This document shows positions 6,344 to 13,891 of a DNA stretch of 13,891 bases, one piece after another. The notes beneath the pieces are model-generated. The model was not told where the DNA came from. It made no database searches and saw only the letters and a program-made list of their open reading frames with translations. The stretch covers positions 1 to 13,891 of the forward strand of contig JAQVEY010000018.1 of assembly GCA_028697515.1 (NCBI GenBank), written 5' to 3'. Origin of the DNA: Bacteroidales bacterium. Its GTDB lineage: Bacteria; Bacteroidota; Bacteroidia; Bacteroidales; ML635J-15. Each line of letters starts with the position of its first letter. The stretch's first letter is position 1. The position numbers and the translations under genes are program-made.

Positions 6344-8071
6344 TTATTTCATCAAAAATTTATCTCCTGTTTTATCTACGACAGTTTTTTTCCATTCTTT
6401 GGAATAGCCAGGAAACATTGGAGACTTTGGATAACCCCAAGAATTCTCTACAAAATTGCCATTCTCTTCATGTTTAACATTGCCATCCAAATATTTTACT
6501 AACAAGAAATTACCCAATTCGCTCCAGTAATCAACTACATAATTTGCCATATTGCATGAATAATCCGTAAGAAATTCCGCAGCCAGTTCAGGATCTTTAT
6601 TATAAATCTCCAAAGCTGCTTTTTCGATTTCAGGCTGATACTGTGCAAATTTGTTTTCCAATTCCGACTGATGCTTCGAAATATCAACCATAACTCTATT
6701 GTAGTACAAATATTTGAAATGCGCCACTCTATTAAAAACCCAAAAAGCTGCATCATCTTTATAAGTTAATATATCGCCATACCCTTCAGCCCATTTCTCA
6801 GCAGGTTTAGTAATTCCCATATAAAACGGCACATAAACGCATGATCCGGCATCATCTACTCCAAACCAATATATTCCACCAATAGCATTAGGTAGCCATG
6901 ACCTCATCTGTGCAATAAAAGAAAAACCAGTTTGCTGAGTAACTGTTACTCGTTCGTTAAAATATTCCTTACCATCAACTTCAAATGTTAGTGGACGCCA
7001 ACGATAAGGTAAGCCAAATGAACCCGCCCCTTCATCTTTACTCATATCAAGCTCTGTTCCTTGCAAATAATTACGTTTAAATGAGAATAAATCTTGAGGT
7101 GTAAGTTTACGGTTTGGTTTAATGTAAAGAGGCATTTTTATCGTCAAATCTTTTCCACATACATGATCCCAATATTTCTTCATATCATCGTTTACTTCGT
7201 TAAACATTGCCCAAACTCTTAATTCACAAAATCTTGCACCATCAAAAGTCATAGGGTTATATGCTGCTGAAAATGAAAAATCTACATCCAGACCAGAAAA
7301 GTAGCCCTTAGATTTTGCAAAAGAAATCACATCATCTGCATATATAATTTCAACTTCCGGATTAAATAACTTATCCCATTCTTTGCTACTTATCGAAGTC
7401 TTGCCATCACTAAGCTTGAACTGAGTAATTCTGGATTGATTTGCGTGGGCAGATATATACCCATCAGGAATTCTTATTGCTACCCAGACAGCTCCTTTAT
7501 TTTTATTTACATACTTTTTTAATTTTTTATCATAAACCAATTCCGTTCCTTTGCTTACCATTTCCAAAATCCAGACTTCGTTAGGATCGCCAATTGAAAA
7601 AGATTCGCCACTACTACAGTAACCATATTCTGTTACTAGGTCAATCATTACTTTAATGGCTTCTCTAGCATTTGTAGAACGCTGAAGTGCAAGAAACATT
7701 AAACTTCCATAATCTACAATTGCAGTTGTATCATTGAGTTCATTTCTTCCTCCAAATGTTGTTTCTCCGATTGCAACCTGATACTCATTCATAAATCCAA
7801 CAACCTGATATGTATGTCTAACCTGTGTTATTTGCCCCAATGGTTTTGCGGTTCCACGATCATATAATGTAACCATCTCTCCCTCTGGCCAATCTCCGGC
7901 AGGTCTCCAGTACAATTCTCCATAGCGGATATGGGAATCCGCAGCATAACTTATCATAGTGCAACCGTCAACAGAAGCCCCTTTTGTAACTAAATAATTT
8001 GTACAAGCAAACAACTCATAACTGAATGTTATTGCAACTATAAAAACTAAAACAAGACTAAATTTCTTCAT
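6344..8071 (-). CDS. Exported C69 family dipeptidase (PepD-like N-terminal nucleophile hydrolase)
   Basis: The product is 575 residues. The first 22 (MKKFSLVLVFIVAITFSYELFA) form a signal peptide that ends right before Cys23. The sequence CTNYLVTKGASVDGCTMISY is the start of the C69 catalytic domain, where the cysteine becomes the N-terminal nucleophile once the leader is removed. Further family motifs are CSSGESFSIGDPNEVWILEM (152-171) and AHANQSRI (208-215). These enzymes cleave dipeptides with broad specificity. No T9SS sorting domain is present (it ends GDKFLMK), so the periplasm is the likely site. The sequence before the cysteine, Leu-Phe-Ala-Cys, could be scored as a lipobox by software, but the conserved catalytic role of this Cys argues against lipidation. 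It lies downstream of the C25 gene on the same strand, with a strong terminator between them, so it probably has its own promoter. Confidence 0.92.
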   Translation of the reverse strand: MKKFSLVLVFIVAITFSYELFACTNYLVTKGASVDGCTMISYAADSHIRYGELYWRPAGDWPEGEMVTLYDRGTAKPLGQITQVRHTYQVVGFMNEYQVAIGETTFGGRNELNDTTAIVDYGSLMFLALQRSTNAREAIKVMIDLVTEYGYCSSGESFSIGDPNEVWILEMVSKGTELVYDKKLKKYVNKNKGAVWVAIRIPDGYISAHANQSRITQFKLSDGKTSISSKEWDKLFNPEVEIIYADDVISFAKSKGYFSGLDVDFSFSAAYNPMTFDGARFCELRVWAMFNEVNDDMKKYWDHVCGKDLTIKMPLYIKPNRKLTPQDLFSFKRNYLQGTELDMSKDEGAGSFGLPYRWRPLTFEVDGKEYFNERVTVTQQTGFSFIAQMRSWLPNAIGGIYWFGVDDAGSCVYVPFYMGITKPAEKWAEGYGDILTYKDDAAFWVFNRVAHFKYLYYNRVMVDISKHQSELENKFAQYQPEIEKAALEIYNKDPELAAEFLTDYSCNMANYVVDYWSELGNFLLVKYLDGNVKHEENGNFVENSWGYPKSPMFPGYSKEWKKTVVDKTGDKFLMK

Positions 8072-8115
8072 AATCAGATACTTTATTAGCCGACTAAATT
8101 ATAAAATTAAATCAA

Positions 8116-8141
8116 AAAAGCTGCTCATAAAAGCAGCTTTT
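8116..8141 (-). terminator. Intrinsic terminator of the C25 protease gene
   Basis: AAAAGCTGCT (8116-8125) and AGCAGCTTTT (8132-8141) form a perfect 10-bp stem with a 6-base loop. On the minus strand the stem is followed by a run of T. It starts 27 bases after the stop codon at 8168-8170 and separates this gene from the C69 gene. The near-symmetry could make it work in both directions. Confidence 0.85.
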
Positions 8142-8167
8142 CAAAAATATCTAAAACAAAACCTATA

Positions 8168-11100
8168 TTACATTTTGTTTAATTTAATACTAACGGATTT
8201 ATCATCTCCTATAAGTTGCACAAAATACATTCCTTCGGCAAATGAGGATATGTTAATTGTCATTCTATCTGAAGTGATTTTTTGATCAAAAATTATTTTT
8301 CCATCTAGTCCAATAATTCTCAAATCAGTATAATCTTCAACTTCACCAATTACTAAATCGAAATAATCATTTGCAGGATTAGGAAATAAAGTAACACCAT
8401 TAACCAATTCTGAATTTATATTGCTAAAAAATTCAAATTCAGCTGAAATAGTATGATCTGAAACGATATTGCTGAAATAATATGCAGCCACAGCACCTTG
8501 ATTAACGCCATCAACATAAACAGCAGAAATAATATAATTATCATCAGGAGTTATCGCAAATATCTGATTAGAATGACAGGCTAATTCTGAATTTCCTGAT
8601 GGAGTAATTGTTCCACCACTTCCTGCCGTTGCAGAAATTGTGTAAATTTCAATACCAAATGTTGCCTCAATAATAACATTTGAAGTCACATTATTTACAT
8701 TATAATTTCCACTAGTCAAAGTCAATGGATTTCCATTTACAGTAACTGATAGAACTTCGTAACATTCATCAGAAGTAACGGTAAAAGACAGATTATCTCC
8801 ACATCCTATACTTGTAGCAGCACCTGATATACTTCCTCCTGTTCCAGCATTTGCTGTTACGCTATATGTGAACTGATCAAAACTTGCAACAATACTTATA
8901 TTTTCGTTTACATTATATATTGTATAACTGTTACCTGCAAGAGTAACAGGAGTTCCATTAACTGTGACAGAAGCTATTTCGTGGCATTCATCAGCATTTA
9001 CAGTAAAAGTAATATCATCACCGCAATTAACACTTGTTCCAGCACCTGTAATTGTTCCTCCTGTTCCTGCATCTGTACTTACTGAATAAGAAATAAGATT
9101 AAATGTAGCAACAATATTTAAATTTGCCGAGACATTGCTAATTGTATAGCTATTTCCAACCAATGTTACAGGAGTTCCATTAACAGTTACAGAAGTAATC
9201 TCGTAACACTCTTCAACATCTACAGTAAAACTGACAGAAGAACCACAAACTGCTGTACTAGCAATTCCTGAAATAGATCCGCCAACTCCTGCGCTAGTAG
9301 AAATGCTATAAGTAATCTGACTAAAAGTAGCAGAAATAGTATGATTGTCCATTACATTAGTAAATGTATAGGAAGATACAGCACCGACGCTTGATCCGTC
9401 AACTAAGACATCATCAATTTCATAACAAGAAGCAGGTGTTATTGTATAAGTTTTATTCGAACCTTCATTTACTATTGATGTTCCTGATGGACTAATTGAA
9501 CCGTTACTTCCAGCAGATGCTGTTATTGTATATGTAGTTCCCGATCCACCAATTGTTTCGCAAACTTGAGGAGAAATACATGCATTATCATAAACCGCTT
9601 CTACACAATACTCATGATAACCTTCAGATGCATCATTATTTGTGAATGTAGTATTTGAAGTATTACCAAGATAAATTCCATCATAATATACATTATAACC
9701 TGTTAAATTAGCTCCAGGCATTGTTCCGTCACCAATATAAATATCATCAACACAGAAATAATACATATCGTTAGAATTGCAATTTATAGCAACATATTTT
9801 GCATTAGCTGGAACAGTATATGAATATTCTGTCCATGCAAAAGGGGCAGAAGTAACAGTTTCAAGTACATTTGTAAAAGCTGCTTCAGTATTTGTTGTTG
9901 TTGAATAAGCAACCTTAAATGCTTCGGGATATGCTGTTTTATGCCCACTTCTAGCATAAAATGAAAATTCAAAAGGCTCAGAAAATGTCAATTCAGGACT
10001 TATTATCCAATCGTTTGTCTGACCAGTTGAAGCGTTAAATGTTGCAAAGAACTGATCTCCTGAATATGCATAGAAAGGATCTCCATCTGTTGTTTCTGTC
10101 AATGGTGTACTATTCGTGCTATTAAGAACTAAATTTGGATCAAAAACAATAGTAGACATTGCTAAACCCTGATTTGTAAAGGTATAATTTGCAATAGAAT
10201 AAGTTGTCTGTCCGTCTCCGTCGATAAATGTCCAAGGTACAGTACCTACTGAATTTATTGTAAAAGCTGTATGGGATTCAATATCATCAAAAATGACATT
10301 TGATCCTGCAGGAGCTACCCAAGATAAATCATGTACAGTTGCGCTTGTTTCAGAAATTTGAAGATTTGTTGGTGATTCACAATCGTCATTACTTCCGTCA
10401 TTAATAAGTACCTCACGACATTCCTGTAGATAGCATTCATCACCATCAAAAATAGCTGCCACACAATACTCATAAGTTCCATTATCCAATCCAGATTGTG
10501 AATATGTTAACCCTGTAACAGTTGTTTGATAAACGCCATCACGATAAATTTTGTAACCAGTCACATTCCCTTCGCTTGGAACAGACCAACTAAGATTTGC
10601 TGTAGTTCCATCAGCAATAACAGTTAAGCTATTTACTGGGAAACACGGATCTGAATCAATAACCGTTACAGTTTCATAAATAGTTGTAGTATTAAATGCC
10701 GTTCCAACTAGTAATGCATCTCCAGCCGTTAAACTGTGAGTAATATCATATTCTCCTGATGCATTTGTAAGTCCGGAAAAATAATTACCATCTGCAGAAA
10801 TACAAATCAATACATTTTCGGCAGGTGTTCCTTCAATATATGCAATACCGGAAAAATTCTGACCTACTGCAGGTTGTGTGTTTGATAGTGTTAATTCATC
10901 AGGAGTTTTTGTTCTTAATTGCAATGAAGCATCTCCAAATGTAGTCCATGTTTTTATTGTTTCGATATCATCACCAGCTGATGATTCTCTCAGCATCAAA
11001 ACCGCAGCATTAACAGCAATAGAACCCCAACGTGTACGTTGTTCTGTTGTATTATATCCTGTAGTAGCTGAAATACCATCAGTATCATAATTAAAACCAC

Positions 11101-12643
11101 CTATTAAAACATCATAGAAATAATCCTGACCTCTTTGTGGTGGTGTCCATGGTTGATTTATTGTTGACATCCAAGTTACAACTGCTCCTCCACCTGACTT
11201 ACGTAGCCAAGCTTCAGCAAAACAAGCTGTCTCTGTATGGAATGAACCATTAACACAGGCAACAGAAACAATAAAAGGCAACTTATTTCCATTAGTCAAA
11301 CTACTAATATCTGCATTATCAAAGCCCGTAGTTACAAACATATCAACATCACCATGTCCGCAATAAGCAATTGTTGAAGCCCCAGCATTTATATGTCCAG
11401 CCAAAGTAGATGCCGAGGCGCTTGGAGCATAATTCTGGTTATGTGTATTGTAAGTAAAACCATCCAGTCTGGATGTGTAAATTCTTTGAATATGTGTATA
11501 ATCAATCTCATTGTCGTCACCAATACCACTACCTTCGTCTGAACCTATTCCAATAAAATCTTCACGCCATCCGGTTGTCATATCCGGAGTTTTCTCGTAA
11601 GTAATTGCTTTGTTAATTTGAATAGTTAAATCAGCAGTACTAGTGCATGAAAATCTTCCTACAGAAATGTCAATATAGTTATCACTACCTGAAACTGCAC
11701 CCATAAATGCATCACATGGGTCTGCACTAGTTGTAACAGAAATTGTTGGTGATTTGATATTTGCCCATTCCCCTGCTAGCTGAACATATAATAAATTAGG
11801 ATTAGAAGAATATGCAGATGAAATTGTTGTAGCTACATTTGTACCGTTAGCAACTATAGTAGAAGTAACATTATAACCCATTTCCTTTTTCCAAGTAATA
11901 TAAGGAGCCATTGTTGCCTCAAATGCAGAAGTAGTTATAACCAAAATATCACCATATTCTTCCATTGTCAAGCTGGCAGAAACTTTTGACTGATCATAAT
12001 TTAGAAACAAATCCTTATAAATTCCTTCAATTTCTTTGATATATGATACCCTTTCACGTAAAAACGGATTTGTAGGAGGATTATCATTTTCAACCATCTG
12101 AACTTTTACAGTGCGGTAAAATCTTAATGTATTAGTAACAGCGTTGTACTGAAACGGAAAAACTCTTACTGTTGTTCCACGTACTTCTCTGAAAATAAAC
12201 GGGTCTTCCATTACAACCATTTGTTGAGGATAAAATTCGTCAATCAATGATTCGGGAGCAATTTCGTATGGAATCTGAGATGGGTCCTGATTTCTGTATA
12301 TTGTTCCACGAGAAGGCAACAATGGATAATCCAAAGGAATATCAATAAAATCTGTGTAAACAATATTTATATCAACATCTTTTTGCGGAGGCAACTCAAT
12401 TGCAGCACTTATAAAAGGTAATTCTGCCCAACCTTTTTGGTTTGTACTCGTTGAAACCCCCATATCAATTGTTTGATATGTTACACCATCAATCGTTAAT
12501 TGAGCCAAGTCAAAATCTTTAACACTATAAGTAATCTCATAAACATCAGATTGCGGCTGATTAAACAAAGTTTCGTAAGATTTTTGTGCAAAAATTCCTG
12601 AAACTAAAATAACGAGGATAAAACTTAGTAAACATTTTCTCAT
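8168..12643 (-). CDS. Gingipain-like C25 cysteine protease with adhesin, Fn3 and repeat domains and a T9SS sorting domain
   Basis: The product is 1491 residues. The signal peptide is 1-19 (cut before QKSYE), followed by a gingipain-type propeptide (about 20-225). The C25 catalytic domain (about 231-575) has GRFSC (329-333), His430 in YCGHG and Cys463 in VACVNGSF; their spacing of 33 equals that of RgpB His211/Cys244. STINQPW and RGQD follow as in gingipains. An Ig-like C25 C-terminal domain (about 578-662) comes next, then an Fn3 domain (about 668-748). A second Fn3 (about 756-1030) is split by a cleaved-adhesin-type jelly roll (about 783-972, ending CVDDIYIGDG). Five 74-residue repeats fill 1036-1405. 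A T9SS type A domain (about 1412-1491) contains TLFPNPANDYFDL. It is presumably a surface or secreted endopeptidase. It is unlike the sortase PorU, which lacks such adhesin repeats. The start is fixed by the signal peptide. Confidence 0.95.
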   Translation of the reverse strand: MRKCLLSFILVILVSGIFAQKSYETLFNQPQSDVYEITYSVKDFDLAQLTIDGVTYQTIDMGVSTSTNQKGWAELPFISAAIELPPQKDVDINIVYTDFIDIPLDYPLLPSRGTIYRNQDPSQIPYEIAPESLIDEFYPQQMVVMEDPFIFREVRGTTVRVFPFQYNAVTNTLRFYRTVKVQMVENDNPPTNPFLRERVSYIKEIEGIYKDLFLNYDQSKVSASLTMEEYGDILVITTSAFEATMAPYITWKKEMGYNVTSTIVANGTNVATTISSAYSSNPNLLYVQLAGEWANIKSPTISVTTSADPCDAFMGAVSGSDNYIDISVGRFSCTSTADLTIQINKAITYEKTPDMTTGWREDFIGIGSDEGSGIGDDNEIDYTHIQRIYTSRLDGFTYNTHNQNYAPSASASTLAGHINAGASTIAYCGHGDVDMFVTTGFDNADISSLTNGNKLPFIVSVACVNGSFHTETACFAEAWLRKSGGGAVVTWMSTINQPWTPPQRGQDYFYDVLIGGFNYDTDGISATTGYNTTEQRTRWGSIAVNAAVLMLRESSAGDDIETIKTWTTFGDASLQLRTKTPDELTLSNTQPAVGQNFSGIAYIEGTPAENVLICISADGNYFSGLTNASGEYDITHSLTAGDALLVGTAFNTTTIYETVTVIDSDPCFPVNSLTVIADGTTANLSWSVPSEGNVTGYKIYRDGVYQTTVTGLTYSQSGLDNGTYEYCVAAIFDGDECYLQECREVLINDGSNDDCESPTNLQISETSATVHDLSWVAPAGSNVIFDDIESHTAFTINSVGTVPWTFIDGDGQTTYSIANYTFTNQGLAMSTIVFDPNLVLNSTNSTPLTETTDGDPFYAYSGDQFFATFNASTGQTNDWIISPELTFSEPFEFSFYARSGHKTAYPEAFKVAYSTTTNTEAAFTNVLETVTSAPFAWTEYSYTVPANAKYVAINCNSNDMYYFCVDDIYIGDGTMPGANLTGYNVYYDGIYLGNTSNTTFTNNDASEGYHEYCVEAVYDNACISPQVCETIGGSGTTYTITASAGSNGSISPSGTSIVNEGSNKTYTITPASCYEIDDVLVDGSSVGAVSSYTFTNVMDNHTISATFSQITYSISTSAGVGGSISGIASTAVCGSSVSFTVDVEECYEITSVTVNGTPVTLVGNSYTISNVSANLNIVATFNLISYSVSTDAGTGGTITGAGTSVNCGDDITFTVNADECHEIASVTVNGTPVTLAGNSYTIYNVNENISIVASFDQFTYSVTANAGTGGSISGAATSIGCGDNLSFTVTSDECYEVLSVTVNGNPLTLTSGNYNVNNVTSNVIIEATFGIEIYTISATAGSGGTITPSGNSELACHSNQIFAITPDDNYIISAVYVDGVNQGAVAAYYFSNIVSDHTISAEFEFFSNINSELVNGVTLFPNPANDYFDLVIGEVEDYTDLRIIGLDGKIIFDQKITSDRMTINISSFAEGMYFVQLIGDDKSVSIKLNKM
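8429..9538 (-). repeat. Five tandem 74-codon repeats within the C25 protease gene
   Basis: This region codes for residues 1036-1405 as five contiguous units of exactly 74 residues. Each begins with a TYS(I/V)-x-AGxGGxI strand pattern and ends with an NxxI-A-F pattern. They resemble bacterial B-repeat-like extracellular modules (InlB B-repeat/Flg_new type). Units 2, 3 and 4 share VTVNGxPxTL and a Cys pair 13 residues apart. Units 1 and 5 share VDG-GAV-Y-F and DNHTISA or SDHTISA, with a single Cys each. Confidence 0.92.
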
Positions 12644-12688
12644 AACTTACTGCTTTAATTAGTAATACTTCGACAATTATTCTTAAAA

Positions 12689-12718
12689 CAAAATACTTAA
12701 GTATTTGGTTGCATCAAA
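12689..12718 (-). promoter_or_regulatory. Candidate promoter of the C25 protease gene with an overlapping palindrome
   Basis: On the minus strand TTTG (12718-12715) is followed after 18 bases by GTATTTTG (12696-12689), close to TAnnTTTG, with a predicted start near 12683. The perfect 16-bp palindrome AAATACTTAAGTATTT (12691-12706) overlaps the second box and fills part of the spacer, as an operator would. Confidence 0.4.
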
Positions 12719-12839
12719 TTTATTAAAAATCTGAACAAATTTTTAACACAAATTAGAAATTATACAAGCAACAGATAAATAATATAGCAAAAACAGAATT
12801 TTCAATATACCTAAATAATTAATAGATGATTTAAAGTTA

Positions 12840-12847
12840 TATCTTTG
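12840..12847 (+). promoter_or_regulatory. Candidate -7 element of the M16 peptidase gene
   Basis: TATCTTTG is a perfect TAnnTTTG box. The start site would fall near 12853, about 9 bases before the ATG at 12862, an arrangement like that of ftsY. No clear TTTG is seen at the -33 distance. The 12644-12861 gap otherwise holds only AT-rich sequence and the palindrome of the divergent gene. Confidence 0.45.
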
Positions 12848-12861
12848 AAATAAAAATATCT

Positions 12862-13891
12862 ATGATTAATTTCGACAAATTTATTCTTAATAACGGCTTA
12901 AAAGTAATTGTTTACAAGGATAAAACTACTCCCCTGGTTGCCTTTAATATTCTCTACAATGTAGGTGCAAAAGATGAAAATGAAAATCGAACAGGATTTG
13001 CCCACTTGTTCGAACATCTTATGTTTGGTGGATCGAAAAATGTTCCTGCTTTTGATACTGTGCTGCAAAAAGCTGGAGGCGAGAACAATGCTTTTACAAA
13101 CAATGATTTTACAAATTATTACATAACTGTTCCTAAACAAAATATTGAAACAGCATTTTATCTTGAATCTGACAGAATGCTGGAATTAGCCTTCTCAAAA
13201 AAGAGTCTGGATGTTCAGAGAAATGTGGTTTCCGAAGAATTTCGACAAAGATATTTCAATCAACCTTATGGTGATGTATCTCTTTATTTAAGACCTCTAG
13301 CTTATAAAGATCATCCTTACAAATGGTCAACAATAGGTAAAGAAATAAAACATATAACCGAAGCAAGTCTTGAAGAAGTTAAAGATTTCTTTTTCAAATA
13401 TTATGCACCTAATAACGCAATTCTTGTAATAGGTGGAGATGTCAAAACCGATAAAATTCAAAAGCTATGTGAAAAATGGTTTGGCGATATTCCGAGAAGG
13501 AATGTTCCAACAAGAAACATAAAACAAGAACCACCACAAAAAGAAAAGAGAACTCTAAAGCTTGAACGCAAAGTTAAAGCAGACGCTATTTACATGGCTT
13601 ATCATATGTGTGGAAGGAATGACAAAGATTATTATCCAAGTGATTTAATATCAGACCTCTTGTCTAATGGGAAATCGTCTCTTTTTAATCTAAACCTAAT
13701 AAAGAAAAAACGCTTATTTTCTGAAGTTGACGGCTATATTCAGGGAAGTTTTGATCCCGGTTTGCTTATGATAAACGGAAAGCTATATCCCGAGACAGAC
13801 TTTAACTCTGCTGAAATTGCAATAAAGGAAGAATTATCAAAAATAGTTAATGGTGATTTTTCCGAAAGAGAATTGACGAAAGTCAAAAACA
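12862..13891 (+). CDS. M16 (pitrilysin/insulinase) family zinc metallopeptidase, C-terminus outside the window
   Basis: There are 343 codons before the window edge. The inverted zinc motif HxxEH is His48-x-x-Glu51-His52 in FAHLFEHLMFGGS. The expected distal glutamate is in NVVSEEF (Glu125 or Glu126). NNAFTNNDFTNYY (75-87) and the HPYKWSTIG segment are typical of the family's N-terminal domain. A second M16-type domain begins near residue 180 (YYAPNNAILVIGGDV, then a linker). The start MINFDKFILNNGLKVIVYKD enters the first beta-strand of the domain directly, so there is no signal peptide or lipobox, and a cytoplasmic enzyme of roughly 410 residues is likely. Family members degrade small peptides and misfolded fragments, often paired with a second M16 gene, which may lie beyond the edge. 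Confidence 0.93.
   Translation, partial: MINFDKFILNNGLKVIVYKDKTTPLVAFNILYNVGAKDENENRTGFAHLFEHLMFGGSKNVPAFDTVLQKAGGENNAFTNNDFTNYYITVPKQNIETAFYLESDRMLELAFSKKSLDVQRNVVSEEFRQRYFNQPYGDVSLYLRPLAYKDHPYKWSTIGKEIKHITEASLEEVKDFFFKYYAPNNAILVIGGDVKTDKIQKLCEKWFGDIPRRNVPTRNIKQEPPQKEKRTLKLERKVKADAIYMAYHMCGRNDKDYYPSDLISDLLSNGKSSLFNLNLIKKKRLFSEVDGYIQGSFDPGLLMINGKLYPETDFNSAEIAIKEELSKIVNGDFSERELTKVKN

Noticed and set aside
8142..8149. TATTTTTG on the minus strand as a C69 promoter box
   Set aside because: The predicted start would fall inside the C25 terminator hairpin and no -33 TTTG is at a fitting distance; likely a chance match in AT-rich DNA.
8168..12643. C25 protein as the T9SS sortase PorU
   Set aside because: Adhesin, Fn3 and repeat domains plus gingipain-like pocket residues fit a cargo protease. 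No porV-like gene is adjacent.

Overview
The window is AT-rich chromosomal DNA from a Bacteroidetes organism, most likely in or near the order Bacteroidales. The evidence is: the gene block rpmB-rpmG-DUF4295-ftsY; promoters of the Bacteroidetes type (TTTG, about 18-19 bases, TAnnTTTG); almost no Shine-Dalgarno sequences; and two secreted proteases that end in type IX secretion system (T9SS) C-terminal sorting domains with a YPNPAND or FPNPAND motif. I cannot name the species.

Layout. Positions 1-511 (minus) hold the N-terminal part of a protein with four CxxC zinc-binding pairs, cut by the window edge. Positions 794-2455 (plus) hold a housekeeping block: ribosomal proteins bL28 and bL33, a 51-residue DUF4295 protein that is probably also ribosomal, a hairpin terminator, then ftsY (signal recognition particle receptor) with its own promoter. 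Positions 2456-2878 carry no gene; they hold an unusual purine-rich tandem repeat of about 150 bp. Positions 2879-4303 (minus) encode pyruvate kinase.

From 4595 to the right edge every gene is a peptidase, from four unrelated families. These are a secreted C10 (streptopain-type) cysteine protease with a CUB-like domain and T9SS tail (plus), an exported C69 dipeptidase (minus), a 1491-residue gingipain-like C25 protease with Fn3, cleaved-adhesin and five 74-residue repeat domains plus a T9SS tail (minus), and an M16 zinc metallopeptidase without signal peptide, cut by the right edge (plus). The orientations are mixed, so this is not one operon. Together they could degrade protein in steps: the two T9SS cargos cut protein at or outside the cell surface, the C69 enzyme trims peptides in the periplasm, and the M16 enzyme finishes peptides in the cytoplasm. 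This stepwise scheme is inference.

No clearly new system is visible. The points most worth a second look are the intergenic repeat module, the single strong Shine-Dalgarno sequence in front of rpmG, the A-B-B-B-A repeat layout and predicted Arg-type pocket of the C25 protease, and a 16-bp perfect palindrome lying across that protease's likely promoter.
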